Counted from the stretch's first letter, positions 34,601 through 49,600 are shown. The stretch: 64,000 bases of DNA from Chelydra serpentina (GCA_037349315.1 JBAIAC010000033.1:17316001-17380000), one strand, 5' to 3'. Translations and numbers: made by a program. Notes: generated from the sequence alone by a model not told the origin.

Positions 34601-37600
34601 CCCAAGCAAAAATCTGAAATGGTCCTAATACACATTTGTAGATGTGCCCAATCTCATACAGCTTTCCTTTCTCACCCAAGCAATGCTCATTCCCCCTAGT
34701 AGCTGTCTCTTCCTCCTTTGCCACCCTCATACATTCACCTTCCCTTAGACCTTGCCTTCACTAGGGAAAAAGATATATTCTTCGCTAAGAGAAGGCTCTA
34801 GTGGCTTAATCCCATATCTCCATACACAATCCCTTTCCATAAGGAGGTTGGCCCTTCCTTCTCAAACACACATGCCATACGTGCTCCCTTAGGACTCATC
34901 ATTCCTTCTCCTCTCACATACCTTTCTCCTCCTCCTCTTAGTGCCCCTTCCCCCACCTCCACAGCTAATCATCTACACTTTTCATGTTCACCCCTTGGAA
35001 CCCCTCATTCATTAGTAGCTCCTTGGAGTGAAGCCAGATACCAAGCCTTGCAGAAGTTGCTCCTTCCAGCTGTCTGTTGGCTTCAGTAGGGAGATACAGG
35101 CAACTGCCTGCCTAGGTGAGTTGCTCCTTAAATTGTACATGTAAAAAACCAAAGTTCAAAGAGGAGGACGTGCCAACTGCTGAGATGGAGCAACTACCTA
35201 CTTCTCCAGCTCTTAGGAAACAGAAGGTGGAGGTGAAGCATCTCCTTTCTAACTAACCAGTGAGAGGCATCTCTTCTTTCCCCAATGAGAAACTTGGACA
35301 GCAGGAGCTCTTGCAATCATTTAGGCTGCAAGATCAGTGTTTCCTCCTGCAAGGGCCCACGTCAGAGTCCCGGCCCCTGAAAAACTACAAATGCTGCAGG
35401 GTGGTACTTCTGGCCTTGGTGCTCAGCACCTCACCAAACCAAACCTGCTGTCTCAGATGTACCAAGTTAAAATTCTATAATTTAGTATCTTATTGTGCAA
35501 TTAAATGTATTTTTAATGCTGTAAATATACAAGCATTGTTCCTGAGCTGTATGTAATAGCAACTAGAAAAGTTAGTAGCTGGGCTAGCAGTAAGAACAAC
35601 ATAGATACATTGTAATGTTATACCCAGTGGGTTATGGGACCTTGAGCACAATTTGGCCACTCAGTCAATGTTGCTCTGTCGTCATTACGTATTCATATGG
35701 TATGGTTATAATGAAGACCTTTTTATATTAAGGTAAAAGTGAAATAAGTAAAAATGCTACGTTTCAGCTACACTGACCCTGTACATTCTATTTCGAATTG
35801 CCTTGGCACATAGTAGAGAGCTTTTCAGATCATGTGAGATTATGGGATGTACATCAGCATTGGAATGTACTCAAATGTCAGTTTGCAGAGATGGAAGCAA
35901 AGCAACATGTTCGTTATGTTGCTACATCTTGAACCAGGGAGTAGAAGAATGGATCTGAGGTCTGAGTGAAGAAGACACCAGCAGAGGATTGGCTCCAAAA
36001 TTCCAAAAACTATCACTTTTCTCCTGTCAGGATGCCTGTGCTAGCATGACATGCAAGCTAATGGGACATGGCATGTGGTAAGTTGCTCATTCAGTACTTT
36101 TTCCCCTCAAGGTTTTTTAAAATTTAAATTCTATCACATGCACTCTTACATAATCAGTTACACATGCTAGGTCTGATTCCTTATGCTTAACAGGAGTTCT
36201 GCATGCAGAGCCACTGCAGGATCAGGCCTAATGTAAATGCAATACAAGATGAGTACCTGAATTCAATTAACTCTCACCTTCCAAAAATTCTATCATTTAA
36301 CCATGCCCCTTGAAATGACCTCAACCTTCCTTTTGTTGGATTGCTTAGTGGCCAAAGTCTCAGCTTTGGAACGCTTAAACCAGTCTCTGCTATAAATACA
36401 GCCCTTCATCTTTCCTAAACAGAAAACTGAGTAACATGTAGGTTGTGAAGGTGTAATTCAAGGTGGTCTCTTGAATTAGACCTTAAACCTGAAGGCCCTG
36501 TATGCTTTGCGTGGATGTTAATGAAGGATTGTGTGATCCTTCAGGGAGTCTTTATAAATGTAAAATTATTACTCAATCTCTGGCCACCACAGTAGATAAG
36601 TTTGGGAAACAAGCGCTTAAAGACAGGGCAAAAGCAGATGTGCAAAAATCAAAGGATAACCTGGCTTTGTTTTTATTTTGCTTTCTTCTATGCCCCTGCA
36701 CCGCCACACATCCTCCTTTTATATATATAAAGGAGGATTTGTGTGGCGGTGCAGGGGCAAAGAAGAAAGTAAAATAAAAACAAAGCCAGGTTATCCTTTG
36801 ATTTTTGCACATCTGCTTTTGCCCTGTCTTTAAGCGCTTGTTTCCCAAACTTTGGCTGGCAGAAAAACAAACACTTTGTAGGATTGAATTTTCCAGAAAT
36901 TATTTACTAAAGGTTCTATCTTGTCCCAGTGTGTGTCTTTTGTAAGAACATCTACTCTGCATGGGTACACAACTAAGAAAGATATAGGGCATTACATCCA
37001 GACATAAGTTTTATGATGATTTTTTTAAAACATTCAGATACCAATAGATTATTTGTAAGCTCTTTACAATATCATTAAGCGAATTCTCTTGGGTGAATGC
37101 AGTAGGTTAGGGCATGGGGCTGAGGGCATGATTTTTAGTTTGTGCCTTATGACCACTGGGCTGGGGGGGAGGAGGAGGAGGAATGGATATTTAGTGATTC
37201 CCTCACATCCGAGTTTAGAATGATACTGCATTTGAAAAGAGGCACTGTAAAAATCCTTGTTTGCATATATAAGCAACACCCTGGCTGATAGCTAACTGCA
37301 AACATGCAACATTGGGAACAGAACCTATAACCTGAAATTCTGTTAAATTGCCTAGTACTCAGCTCATTCACTGGGAGGAAAGATGGGAGCATTTATGACA
37401 TCCATGATATGAAGTTGTTAATTGGTTCTTGTTTTCTTTACAGTGCTCCAGTACCATCGGCCAAAAGAGAAATGTAGAGAGGCAGCAATGAACTGAAGAA
37501 GCCTTTGAGGATATGTGGCATGTTCCAAGAGCTATTAATACTCAAGGGCTTTGATTAGTGTTCCTTTTACAACTGTTGGATGCTTGGTAAAAGTGGGGTT

Positions 37601-40600
37601 AAAGTATCAAATGAATGCTCATTGTCATGTGTGCTGTAAGCAATGGCTAGTGTTCATAATTTGTGGGTGAAAAGCATTTGTACAGAAATCTGTACAGATG
37701 TCTTTCTATACCTGCAGTTTGTGTTGGGCTAAGGGTGGCAGGTGCAAGTTGAGATACACAGCACTATAAAAATGTTGTAATGCTTTCTTTCCGTTCTCTT
37801 TTCCTGAAGTCAGAAAGTAACTTATCATTTGTTTTCATTTTAGTGTATTTAAAAATCTCGTTAATAAAACTTTCCATTTTGTTTTTAATGGAAAAAAAGT
37901 GTGGTCACTAAAATCTGTGGCAAATGTATGTATTAATATTGTGTTGTGTGCAAGTGTTCATTTGGGGCATGTATCTCCCTGAAAGCGTAATATATGCAGC
38001 TTGAATTATCTTCACCCGTTGGTAGAAGGTGTATATCTTAAATCTGCCCTCTTACAGCCATAACTTGCACTTCTGAAAATTATTGTTTTTAAGATTAAAG
38101 ATAACTTCTGTGGTTTTGAACCATATAACTGGTGCAGAGTTTCTAATTAACTGTAATACCAGGGAGAGTGTGGAGCTCAGTCTTGAAAGCCCTTCTCATG
38201 CAGATTTCCCATTGCTTCAAGGAGAGCTCCATTTATGGGTGGATATACAGGGTTAAGTCCTCAATTAGTCATCAGCCAGTTTTGAGTCTTCTTTGGGGTG
38301 ACTATAAAACAAGCATTCTAAGCTTCCTGGGCTGTGCTTAACATAACAATGAACAGCTGTGCTTGGGTTCAAGTCTGTAATGACTGTTACTAATGCTCTT
38401 AACTTTGAAAATAAAGCTTGTCCTTGGTCATGAACCATGCACCATATTGGGTGTCGGTATATTGTGTTATACTGACAGCTACATTGGAGGTCAGAACACA
38501 CTAATATATACACAACAGAAGTGCAGATACTAAATAATGGATGTGGAGAAAAGTTTGTTGGACTAGAAGGGACTTCTGTTTCTTATTTGAGTATCCTACT
38601 TTTGAACAAAATGAGCAAATCTACTAACAGAAAATAAGTCTTATTTCCACCCTCCACTTACTCCTATTTATCCCTCCAATCTGCTACAGCTGACCACAAG
38701 CACATGTGGAACCTGCAATTGCAAGCAGCTTCCAATTCCCAGAGGCCTGTAGTTTTCACAGTCTGGTAGAGGTGCTGAGGGCCCTGTTACATTGTCAGTG
38801 GTGGGAAATGGAGTAAAGCTATTTGGGCACGAAAGCTATGACTCTGGTCATCCCTATATTTCTGTTTAGAGAGATTCTTCCAGCAAAAAGCCAGACTTTA
38901 CATCTTCAGGTGGGAATACCAGGTTTGTTTGTTTGGTTTTTTACTAGTTTTTTAACAGGAAAGGACCAAATCATTAGGAAAGTTGTTTACAAGTTAAGCA
39001 AATACACAGGAAAAATCCAGGAAGTCCACAAAGCTCTTTCCAATGCACAACCTACAACCACAAAAAAAAAAAGGAAAATATTACTCCCAGCCCAGTACCG
39101 TTAGTGTAATAGAGCCTTCAGGACCATTCAGTGACATGGTGGCATCACCAATTACATCTTGTAGTGTAGAAAGCTGTTATTTCAATGATTGCCTAGCCCA
39201 GGTCAGAATTTAAGGAGAGACTGTGTTTAGTTAATCTGTGAGACAAGAACCAAAGAGATATACAGTGGCCTTCATAAAGATTCTCCTTGATATTCATTAC
39301 AGCTGAATCTTGTCTCTATCATAAGACATCATTCTCCTGCAGAACAGTAGAATGTAGACTGATGCCATTTATTTTTTCAAGGCTGCACAATTCTTTGTGC
39401 AAAATATACTTGATAGGTCATATGTGGCTCTCATATTGGCCAGTGCAAAATGACATACAGATCTGCATGCTGTGGTCTGTTGGCCTGAGGCTACAATAAG
39501 AGAAGATTTGGCGTCTTGTTTTGAGTGTCAGGAAGATCATGTATTTCCGTCCATTGTGGAAGGCATGGGATCATGCAGAACTCTGAAGAAATATGTTTGG
39601 AAGGGCCTGCTCTGGCAGTGTGCGGACAAAACTACCATTGACTTTATAGACATGGGGGTTTGCCTCTATTAGGACTGGAGTGTTAGACTGTAAGTTGGTA
39701 TCAATCTATGCAATGCTGGGGGCATGAGCAAAACTGTGCTTTTATTCATATTTCATAAAGCTAGCTCCTTGGCAATTTCAATTTCACTTCTTGACTGTTT
39801 AATTCAAAGTGTTTAAATATGAACTACAATGATTTTTATACTAAATAATAGAGGAAACCTCTCTAATATTATACTGAAGAGGACAGTTACATAATACAGT
39901 ACTGGTAACAACTTTAGCCGTAGGGGAAAGGACTAAACTGACCCTTCAAACTAGGCTTTGAAATATTTATGCTTCTCGTTAGCTAAAAGATAATTTAGAA
40001 ATTAAAAACCCTATGAGGATAGTAACTGGTGACATTGCTGCACACTAGTTCTCTGTAGAAATATCAGTTGATCTGAATTGGAGACAAATATTTTTAAATC
40101 CATGGCACATGAACTTAATCATTCATTGTATGTTGTGTCTTTCATGGCCATTTCCTTAATTCGTGGTAGAATTCCATCCAGCATATTGCTCTTCCACCAT
40201 TTCAGTATATTCTGAGAACCTGTCAACACAATATACCCAGAGGTCCTTGAGCCTCAGGTGCCAGAGCAATGAATGTCCCGCTAACTGGGGTCTAAAAGTA
40301 TCTATTATTAAACAGGGGTACCATTTTCTGGGATGTTAGTTGCAAGATACTAGATTTATCACAGTTTGGACTTACTTTTGGTTTGTTTTATGTGGGCACA
40401 TTTGGGAGCAGGAGATGATGCAGACTACCTTCACCCAGGTGTAAGGCACCTGAGCAGGCAACAGACCGTATCCAACTCTTGTGCTTGAGTGCAAGATTGG
40501 GACACCTGTGGTACTTTTCTGTGCCAATATGTTGTCAGTAGCATGCACCAGCTACCATCTGGTGACAGAGATCTAAGGAGCATGGCTCCCCTTATGCTTC

Positions 40601-43600
40601 CTAAGGCATTATTTGTGTCTGTCTTGTCCGGGCCAAATGCCTCAGAATCTCTCTGCTTGGCTAGCCCCTCTAGCAAGGAGCAGGGCACAGTTTAAACCTC
40701 TCTTTGCAGAAATAATAATTATGGTAGCCCTCAGCCCATATAGTTCAAGGAGGACCCTGATCATTCCCCAATACTTCTGATTCATAGTCCTCTGGTAGTT
40801 CATGAAAGACCCAGTGGTACTTCTCAGGATGGGTGGTTTAGCTACGTAAGAGCGGGCTCCCTGATTTGTAATAGCTGAATTTCAGCACTGTTTTGTCCTT
40901 AAAGAACATAAGCTTTGCTAGAAGGAAAGTTGACAGATAGTACATATGACTGTGCCAGCTTTTGCTTGACATGCAGTAAAGAAGATTCTAGGCACTGACT
41001 TGAAAAATCTCGTCATGTCAACATACAGTGACCTTAGAAATTGTATTAAATCATACTGGTCACAGAATGAGGTTTTGCTGCTAATAGTCTTCCCTGGTGT
41101 TTGTAAATGCATTCCAGCCAGTCTCAAAAGCAAGTTATACACTGTGAAGACTACATTATTAAAATAGTGTGGTGGTTAAAAAGCAAGGAGACTTGTTGCC
41201 CTATGGAATATTGTGGTAACTCTGATGTAGAATTAAAAATACAAAGTGCTTGCTTGCTAAGTGAGCTGATAATTGTAGTAACAGACCATTTTTGCATAAC
41301 TGTAGACATTGGAAAAGTGATATACTCCGTTAACATCATGCTTCTGGTGTGATCCTAAGCGGGACTTATTTTCAGTGAACAAATGGGGAGAGAGAAATTA
41401 ATGTTTCATTCCAAGACCAGTCTATCTGCTGTCAGCCTAGTGCTGCTTCCAAGTTCATCAAAGAGGGGGGTAGGCCTGTTAGCTGGAACTACCAGAACTG
41501 GGTGCTGTGATACATTTCTGGCATTTTAAAATAGTTCTCAGAATATGCAAAATAGTGAGTTCAGAATATGAGTGTTCCTCTCCAGTCAGTATTACTCCAC
41601 TTTCTCTGATCCCATCTATAGTGGGGGCCCTAGGAAACCTGGACAACTAAATGTTTTCCATTAGATAATTTAAAACAGAGCTTCTCAAACTGTGGGTTGG
41701 GAACCCAAAGTGGGTCACTACCCTGTAATGGGGTTGCCAGGGCTGTCATTACACTTGCTGGGGCCCGGGACTGAAGCCAAAGTCCAAGCCCCATCGGCCA
41801 AGGCTGAAGCCCTCAAGCTTTGGTGCCCTGCATGGTGGGGGGGGCTCAGGCTTCGGTGCCCCTTCATGGAGTCTTGTAGTAATTTTTGTTGTCAGAATGG
41901 GGTCGCAGTGCAATGAAGTTTGAGAAACCCTGATTTAAAATATTCAAGATAGTCCCTTCAGCAAGAACAGAAAGATAAGGAAATATTGTAAATGCTAGGA
42001 TACCAGTATCTATTTCAGAAGGAAAAAATTGGCAAGATTTCTATAATTACTGTTTAACATTTATGGGTTGGTAGCACCTGAAGATCACAATCAGGTTAGG
42101 CCCCATTGAGCTAGAAGCTGTATGAACACATAAAATAATACTTCCTGCCCCCAAAGCATGTTATCAACCCTGTACTCTGCTTTTCACAGTTCACAGACTT
42201 CAAAAATCTCTCTTCATCCAGATGAACATAAATAGCATTCACAAGCCAAAGTAACTTAAAAACAGAAGTCCTAGTATTGTCATATTTTGGTACATTCAGT
42301 ATGGTGGGGAATGAACAGATACCTTTCAGAGTTTAGCAGGGAGGGGATTAATCCCTTTCTTCCAGGTAAAGGTAGAACCACAGTTGCTATTCCTGAGTTC
42401 AGGGATTTTCAGCGTTCTGGGCCAGCTGTTGACAGTTAATATCCCCATTTGTGGTATAAGAGGGATTTGCTGTGGGAGGCTGTGGACTAAGTCAGGCAGT
42501 GAGAATCAGCAAGGAAAGCTCTCTCTTTCTTGGCTGAAGTAAGCTGTGCTCTAGAACTACTTTGGCTAAGAGAGAAGCCCTGTCCCATTTACATTTGCTA
42601 CATTTACCTTTTTTTAAAAAACTAGTAAAGTGCATCAAAGTATTTAAACTCCACCTTGCTGTTCACTGCCTTTCCTATGCTCACCCCCATTCTCATTTTA
42701 GGGGCTTATTTCATGAGGTGCTACCATGTGTCAACGTTTCTATAGTTTGTGAAAATACCACACAGGCCTTAGTCAAATCTTCCCCTTTGCTTCAGTTTTG
42801 TCTAAGTAAGTTCTGCAGCATTGGGCTGTTGGTTTATTTGGGAGCACATAAATAAATCTTTTGTACAAAGTGTCACTGTCATGGTTTAAACAAACCCTAA
42901 ATCCTGAACCAGCCAACTTTCAGTAGAATTTACCAATAAAAAGGTAATTTAAAATTGAAAACTGGAGGCCTCAACCAGCATTCATCCTTATTTTTCACTG
43001 GCTCCTGACTAGCACCCAGTCTGTTTGTTGTAGGCATTGTGCCAGGACTCATTGTATTAGCTTCCATTTTATACTTCAGAATGCATCAGGTTTTCCTCAC
43101 TTAGATCACAGAAGCTAACTAAAATAGAAGTTCAGGATGGAGAAGACCTACTTGTATCTTTCCCCTCCCCCAACACCAATTTTAGGAGCTGTAAGCTTCT
43201 GTCTACTGCATGGTACTAAAGAGAGCAAATTAATTTGAGAAAAAGAGCCATAGTCCCATGAAATTGAGCTAACATGTCAATGCTGTCTCCTTCCCTGTCC
43301 AGTGAGGCCAGTCTATGTGAACACTGTGCAGTTGGGACTGTCAGTTGTAGGGGCACACCTGGGAAAAAGCTATGCAATTTCTAGCCTATATTCTGTGCTT
43401 GCCTCCCCCTCTTCACATGGCTGCAAACCCTTCCCACTAGAGAGCGGAAGAGACTGGTTTCAGAAGAGACTTCCCCTTCTGGGAGGGCTATATGTGGCCT
43501 TAAATAGTACTCAGCTTTTGGACTGTGGAATACTTAGAAATTTAAGCTAAAATCTTCCCTTGGAAAAAGTTTTAGGTGAGTTGCATTTCATACCTTGCTC

Positions 43601-46600
43601 TGTATGAATGTTATATTTGGTTGAAGCGACAAAGAGTTCTGTGGCACCTTATATAGCCTATAAGGTGCCACAGAACTCTGTCGCTTCTATAGATCCAGAC
43701 TAACATGGCTACCCCTCTGATATTTGGTTGACTTTATTATGGTGACATTTATCTGCTGTTTGATGCGACATTTTGTGTATTGCTGTCTTGGTTGCTTGAG
43801 TTTTGGCAATTAGCCTACAGTGTTTCCATTTTTAATAATCTATTAGGTATCTGTCTGACATTTGGATTTGTCCAAGTTCTGAATCAACATACAGTGCTAC
43901 CCCTTACCCATTTTTGTCTGCAGATTTGAAAACTGATTATGGCATCGTTCTCATTCCACTGTTAATTTTATAGTATTCCTTGGTTATTCTACATTATAGA
44001 TGCTTTGCTTTAGTCTTTAATAAGAGGATTCTTTTCTCCATTTATCCTTTCTTTCATGACCTAATCCTGAAGAGTACAGAGCATCTACAGCTACCATTGA
44101 TGTCAGTAGGACTATCATGTGAATAAGGGTTGCAAGTTCTTGTCTTCAATGTTATGGAGCCACATTGTGACACCATAAGGTTTAAGAGTCTCTTTCATTC
44201 CAATTTCTTATTTTCAGGTGTTTAACTTTTTGAAAAATTTACCTTTGGGGCTGATATCTCTCATGTTTGTGTTTTCGGCCCAAAGATAAATTTTTGTCAA
44301 AGTGCTTTAACTGTTTGAGTTATCCAGCTGGGTGAGGGGGAGGAATGACATTTTTCATATGAAAAAATAGTTCAGCTGCTTTAAAAAAAATGCATGGGTC
44401 ACTCAAGTAGGTTTTTTTGGTAACCAGGAGTGCATGCAGATCTTAAATGCAGATTATAAAAAAAGCCATTTGTTTTTACTACTTTTCTAACAATGTACCA
44501 AGGTTGGGCACTTTCTAGACATGTCCACGCTGCTGGAACTCTTATGTTGAAATCCATGCAGCTGTTTATTTAAATGATTGCGTAATATATGCTTTTATCA
44601 GAATATGCAATGGCGCATTCAAATAAATGCAATTGCAGTTGCATTGGAATGTGTGATCTATCTCACACTGAAATAATGTTTTTAGGACGTGATTAAACCT
44701 TCAGGCGCTTGTCATAAAGCCGCTGTTGCCAATTTTAGCATTGTAACTTTTTAAGAGATGTTTTATATCTTAGATAATTATGGAATGTAATTTCTATTAG
44801 AAATATTGAAAAAAAATTTTTTTGGAGTACTTGGCACTCTGAGCTAGTGCTGTGTAGTTGTGCTGCAGTATATTTACATCATTGCTCTTTTGTTATGCCT
44901 TTCTGTAATATTCCTTACATATGTTTTCGTGACTCATTTTCATCAAGCAAAAACAGTAGGTGGACTGATTTTCTTCAGACATTTTAATATTTACACTAGC
45001 CTTTCATCTGTCAGTCATTGTGTTAGTAATATACAGTTTGAAGTTGTTGGCAATATTTTCTGTGCTGCAATTTACTCTGTTTAAAAAGCCATAGCAAATT
45101 ATTGGTCTCTTGACTCAAACATTTGAAGCGATCTTTAGAGTTCTACTGTAGCTGTCAGCATTCTGCCTTAAAGTACCATAACTTGGTTCCACGTCAGATG
45201 GGATAAAAAATAAGCTCTCTTTGTTATGGGACCATGATATAAACCCTTCTGCATTACCAGGACTGACAGCTCTTTGCCTGTCCAGTCCTCTGTATTAGGT
45301 CAAGCTACCACTTGTCAAACCTCACCCCCCAAAAAAGAAAAACAGAACACCCTGGAACCATTTTTTCCCTCTGAAAACAGCTCTGTGCAATGGGGAAATA
45401 CACTTTATGTCCTAAAGTGGCATTGGCAGCTTATGGGTGTGGGTGGCTTTTTTTAGGACAGTTATAGAAAGGGTAAGAGGTTTCAAGTTCTGAATATTTT
45501 GCTAGATGTGGAGGTAATCCAGAACTGTGTGTGTATTTCTATAACAGAAACTGACCAACTCTTAATGAGAATCATTTTTTCATTTTTTAAAGAAGAGGTT
45601 TACAGACTCCCCCCTTCCCCCAACTTAGAAAGGTTTTCATAATTTTTATTTACCCAGTAAATTTCCTCTCTCCCCCATACCCCCTGGTCTTGTTTCTCCT
45701 GGAATTTTTGCAATTCAAACTTTGGAGCATTATGCTAGCATGTGAGAAACAGAGGGTGGAGGATGTATCTAGGAGTTGGGGAAAGGATGGTGAGAAGCTG
45801 TCTAGACGGGATGTGATCAGATGGAGAATCTGAACTATTCTTAAAAATGGCCATTGTTACACAGTGGCAGCCATTTTAAATGGTTTTAATATAGTTGGGT
45901 TTTTGGATAAGAGTTGTTCGAATACAAATCTGGCTATATAGAAGGATTCATGACCAAATCAAATCCAAAGAGGGATGCATTTTATCCCAAGAAGTAAATT
46001 TAACATATGCGTAAAACGTCTATAAGTACCTGTATAATATGTAAGAATAATTCCAATCCAAGAGAAGAGAGCCCTGAAGGTCAAAAAACTCCAGCTCTGT
46101 CAGATGGAGTCTTTTGACCTTCATGGTCACATGGGTGTGTATAGACTTGTCACACTGCCTCAGAACAGCTATAATTTTCTGTAGTGAATGGACTTTTCTT
46201 GCAGGGTGTGGCTTTTTAATTCTTTTTTGCTGCTGCTGCTACCAAGCCTGAGAAATTTTTACTGTGTAGAGTTTTTTGGACAGCAAACATCCAAAACAAC
46301 TTTGTTAGTGCATTTTCATTTGTTTTTCCATCCACCATCGACAAAAGCAGTATCAGGGCTTTCTAGTGCAGCAAAAATATGACCAAGCAGCCAGTGCTCA
46401 ACTTTTTCAAAATAAGTGAAGTATTTTACTAGTGAAAAGAGGGGATTAATTTTTATAGCCAAATTCTACTTGGCAGGAGTCAGGCAGGCAAATTACTGAA
46501 ATCACCAGGTCTACTTGCAGAAATATAAATAAGATTTAGGGCATGATCCACACCCCATTAAAAGCAGTGAGCGTTTTTCTTTTGATTTTACTTGGCTTTG

Positions 46601-49600
46601 TATCAGACCTCTGGATTGTAGGTTATACCAGATGCTCTCATCTTAATTATAATTTCCAGCATAGCCTACTATACATTCTCAAAATAAAGTGATACCAGCA
46701 GATATTTATACTTCTTAGAAGTAGTTGTAACTGAAGCTCATTTATTACAGAGCCTGAACAAACAGTAATCAGCATTAAAATTTGTTTACTAATGTATCTT
46801 AGATTTGTGTATTTCCTCCCTACTTGAAAACAGATGGTGCATAAAGAGAGCCTTATTACATGGCAGAGTCCAAAGCATTATGGAAGGGCATCATTTATTC
46901 AGAAAGCATCCTCCTTGTGTTGTACTGTATTTACCTGGGTTCAGAGCAGCTATGCACATGCAGACTTCGCAGTGCTGCTTTAAGCCAGTTTCTGCAAGGA
47001 CTTCACTGGTTATCTTAGGGTGTGTGTATACTGTCCACGCGGCAGCGCTGTGACATGACGTGGGCAGTGTAGTCACGCTTTATTGCCGGGGGAAAGCTCT
47101 CCCGGCGATAAAAAATAACCACCCCGAACGAGGGGTGGTAGCTTTCCCAGTGATAAAGCGCTATCTATACTGCCGCTTTTCACACCCCTGAATGACTAAA
47201 GTTTTAGCGCTAAAAGTGGCAGTGAAGACACAGCCTTAGAAGGCTTCAGTGGCTAAGAGATTAATGTAGTGGATAGGGATGCTGTTTCATTTGAATATTT
47301 GTGCTAGGAGTAGAAAAATGCAGCATATGCTCTCAAATTATTCTTTACAATTAATAGTTATGGGCTGAATAAATAGCTCGCTCAGCTATCTTGCTGTATT
47401 ACTGAGATGTACCGCCTGTACAAACACTACAGAAAGTTTGAAAAAAATCTGTGGTAACTACTTCCAATTGAGAAACAGCCTAATTCCTGTTTCATAATGA
47501 TGGGTCATCTCACTTTGAGAGCTTTTCTTTTAACATGGAGAAGTATGTCTTTGAGTCATGAGAGATTGAAACATCTTCAGACTTGGATTTATGTTTTCCA
47601 TTTTAGCTTAACGCCATCTCATTTACTCTCCTAGATTGTCCCACTGTGATACTAACTGGCAATCCAGTAATATTGACCAGTGCAAATTATTCATTTCTGG
47701 TTAAATAGTTTAGTTAGGCCATAGAGCCTGGTGTCTGGCTTTTGCTTCCATTGAAAACTGACTGTCTTTCTTTTATTGCTGATTTAGGGCTAGATCATGT
47801 TATCTGCACACAGCCTAGGGTAAAGGGAGGTGTATAGGCATGTTTTCCTAGGGAAAGCACTGGGCGGTATTCAGAAACTCCTTTGGTGCACTGTAGGAAA
47901 AATAGTAATTTGCAACCTTCCTTTACGTATTGCACCATTCTGCTGGCCAGTGGGGAAAGCAGGAGAGGTGGAGCTACAGTCGGGTAACCCCTAGGGAAGG
48001 AGGACAACAGATGACTTAAGAAAACCATTGAAAGAAATGCCACTGTCACTGATACAGACTATGATGGAGCAAGAAATGTGGCATTAGACTGAGAGGTGGT
48101 AAGACTGGGTTGTCTCAGGTACCGTGTGCCACAAGTTACAGGACAAGAGAATGTAATAAAAATAAATATGCAGTTTCAGGGTGGAGGTGAAAATGCTTTT
48201 TTCTTCCTACTCCTCTGTATAAAGGATAGGCATACTCTAGCCCTCAGGTTGCCATTCATGGGGACTGTTGCCTGAATGACAGACGTAAGTATCAGAGTAG
48301 GACTGTCTACTATAACAGTCTGGTTTCTTTATACTAACATGGCATGTAGAGGAAGATATTTTTATTAGTCTGGAAAACCAGCAGTTCTGTCTAGCAGTTA
48401 GAGGAGAGGAGACAGAATTCCTGGGAAATATAGTCTCTGCTTTGCCAATGTGTGACCTTGAGCAAATTACATAGGTCCTGTAGTTTACTCATCTGCAGAA
48501 TTGGCTTAATGTTTACTGCCTCCCAAAGCTTTTGTGAGAAATGAAGCAAGTAAACTTTGAAGGGAAGGTGGGGTGATTTCCCTTCTTTAGATGGAGTTCA
48601 CCTCACAGTGGATACTGCTGACTGATCCCTGATGTTCATAAAAACAAAAAAGTCCAGAGAGCAAATATCTTGCCTAGAATACACCAGGTATGAGTTATAT
48701 TTAACTAGAGTTTCTCAGGAACAGAGCCCCCCACTAGGTCTCTCCTGCCCCATTTCTATTGGTACTAGGGGTAGGTCTACACAGCCTGCATCAGCAAGCT
48801 TCCCAGCCTGGTTTGACAGACTCGGGCCATGTCAATATGTACAGTGCTGCAGCGTTGTAGCTGTACTGATACAGCTGTGCCGCTGCAGCGAATCTGGTGA
48901 AGTCGCTTTATGCCGATGGGAGAGTGGCAGAAGCTATGTCGGTGGGAGAAGGTCTCCACCATCATAGCACTGTGCACACAAGCGCATGTGTCAGTGTAAT
49001 TTATGTCACTGTGGGGGTAGTTTATTCAACCCCCTAAGCAACATAAGTTATGCTGACATAGGTTGAAGTGTAGATATAGCCTCAGGCTCACACAAGTGCT
49101 CTAAAAATAGCTGTGTAGACTGCATGTTGAAGTTGTGGCTGAGGCTGGAGTTTGAGGTTTCAAAGACCAAGCTCCAACTCAAGCTGCAACTTTAGTGTGC
49201 TGACTACTGCTATTTGTAGAACATTAGTTTGAACCCCTCAGATTGGAGTATGTCATCCTGGGATGGGAGGCTTGCTGCCACAGGCTGTGTAGATATACTC
49301 CAAGTGTCCTCTCCAGGGAGGATGTAATTTTCAGGAACAACGTGTGACTGTTTCTAGCAGTATGTATAGAGACTTCAGCAGTCATTTCTCTAGTACTAGT
49401 TCTCTGTACAGTCATCCATTTTGATTGCAGATCCATTTTAGAATCATGAGATGTATGAATGTAAATTTATTCTTCTTTCATACAAAAGATCCCTCTTCAC
49501 AAGAAGAACAAGATGTATTATATTAATAGCAGAAGGGAAGGTGGAAGTACAGTATAATTAGTTTGTTGCACTGCATATATGGACATTGTCATGTTATTTG

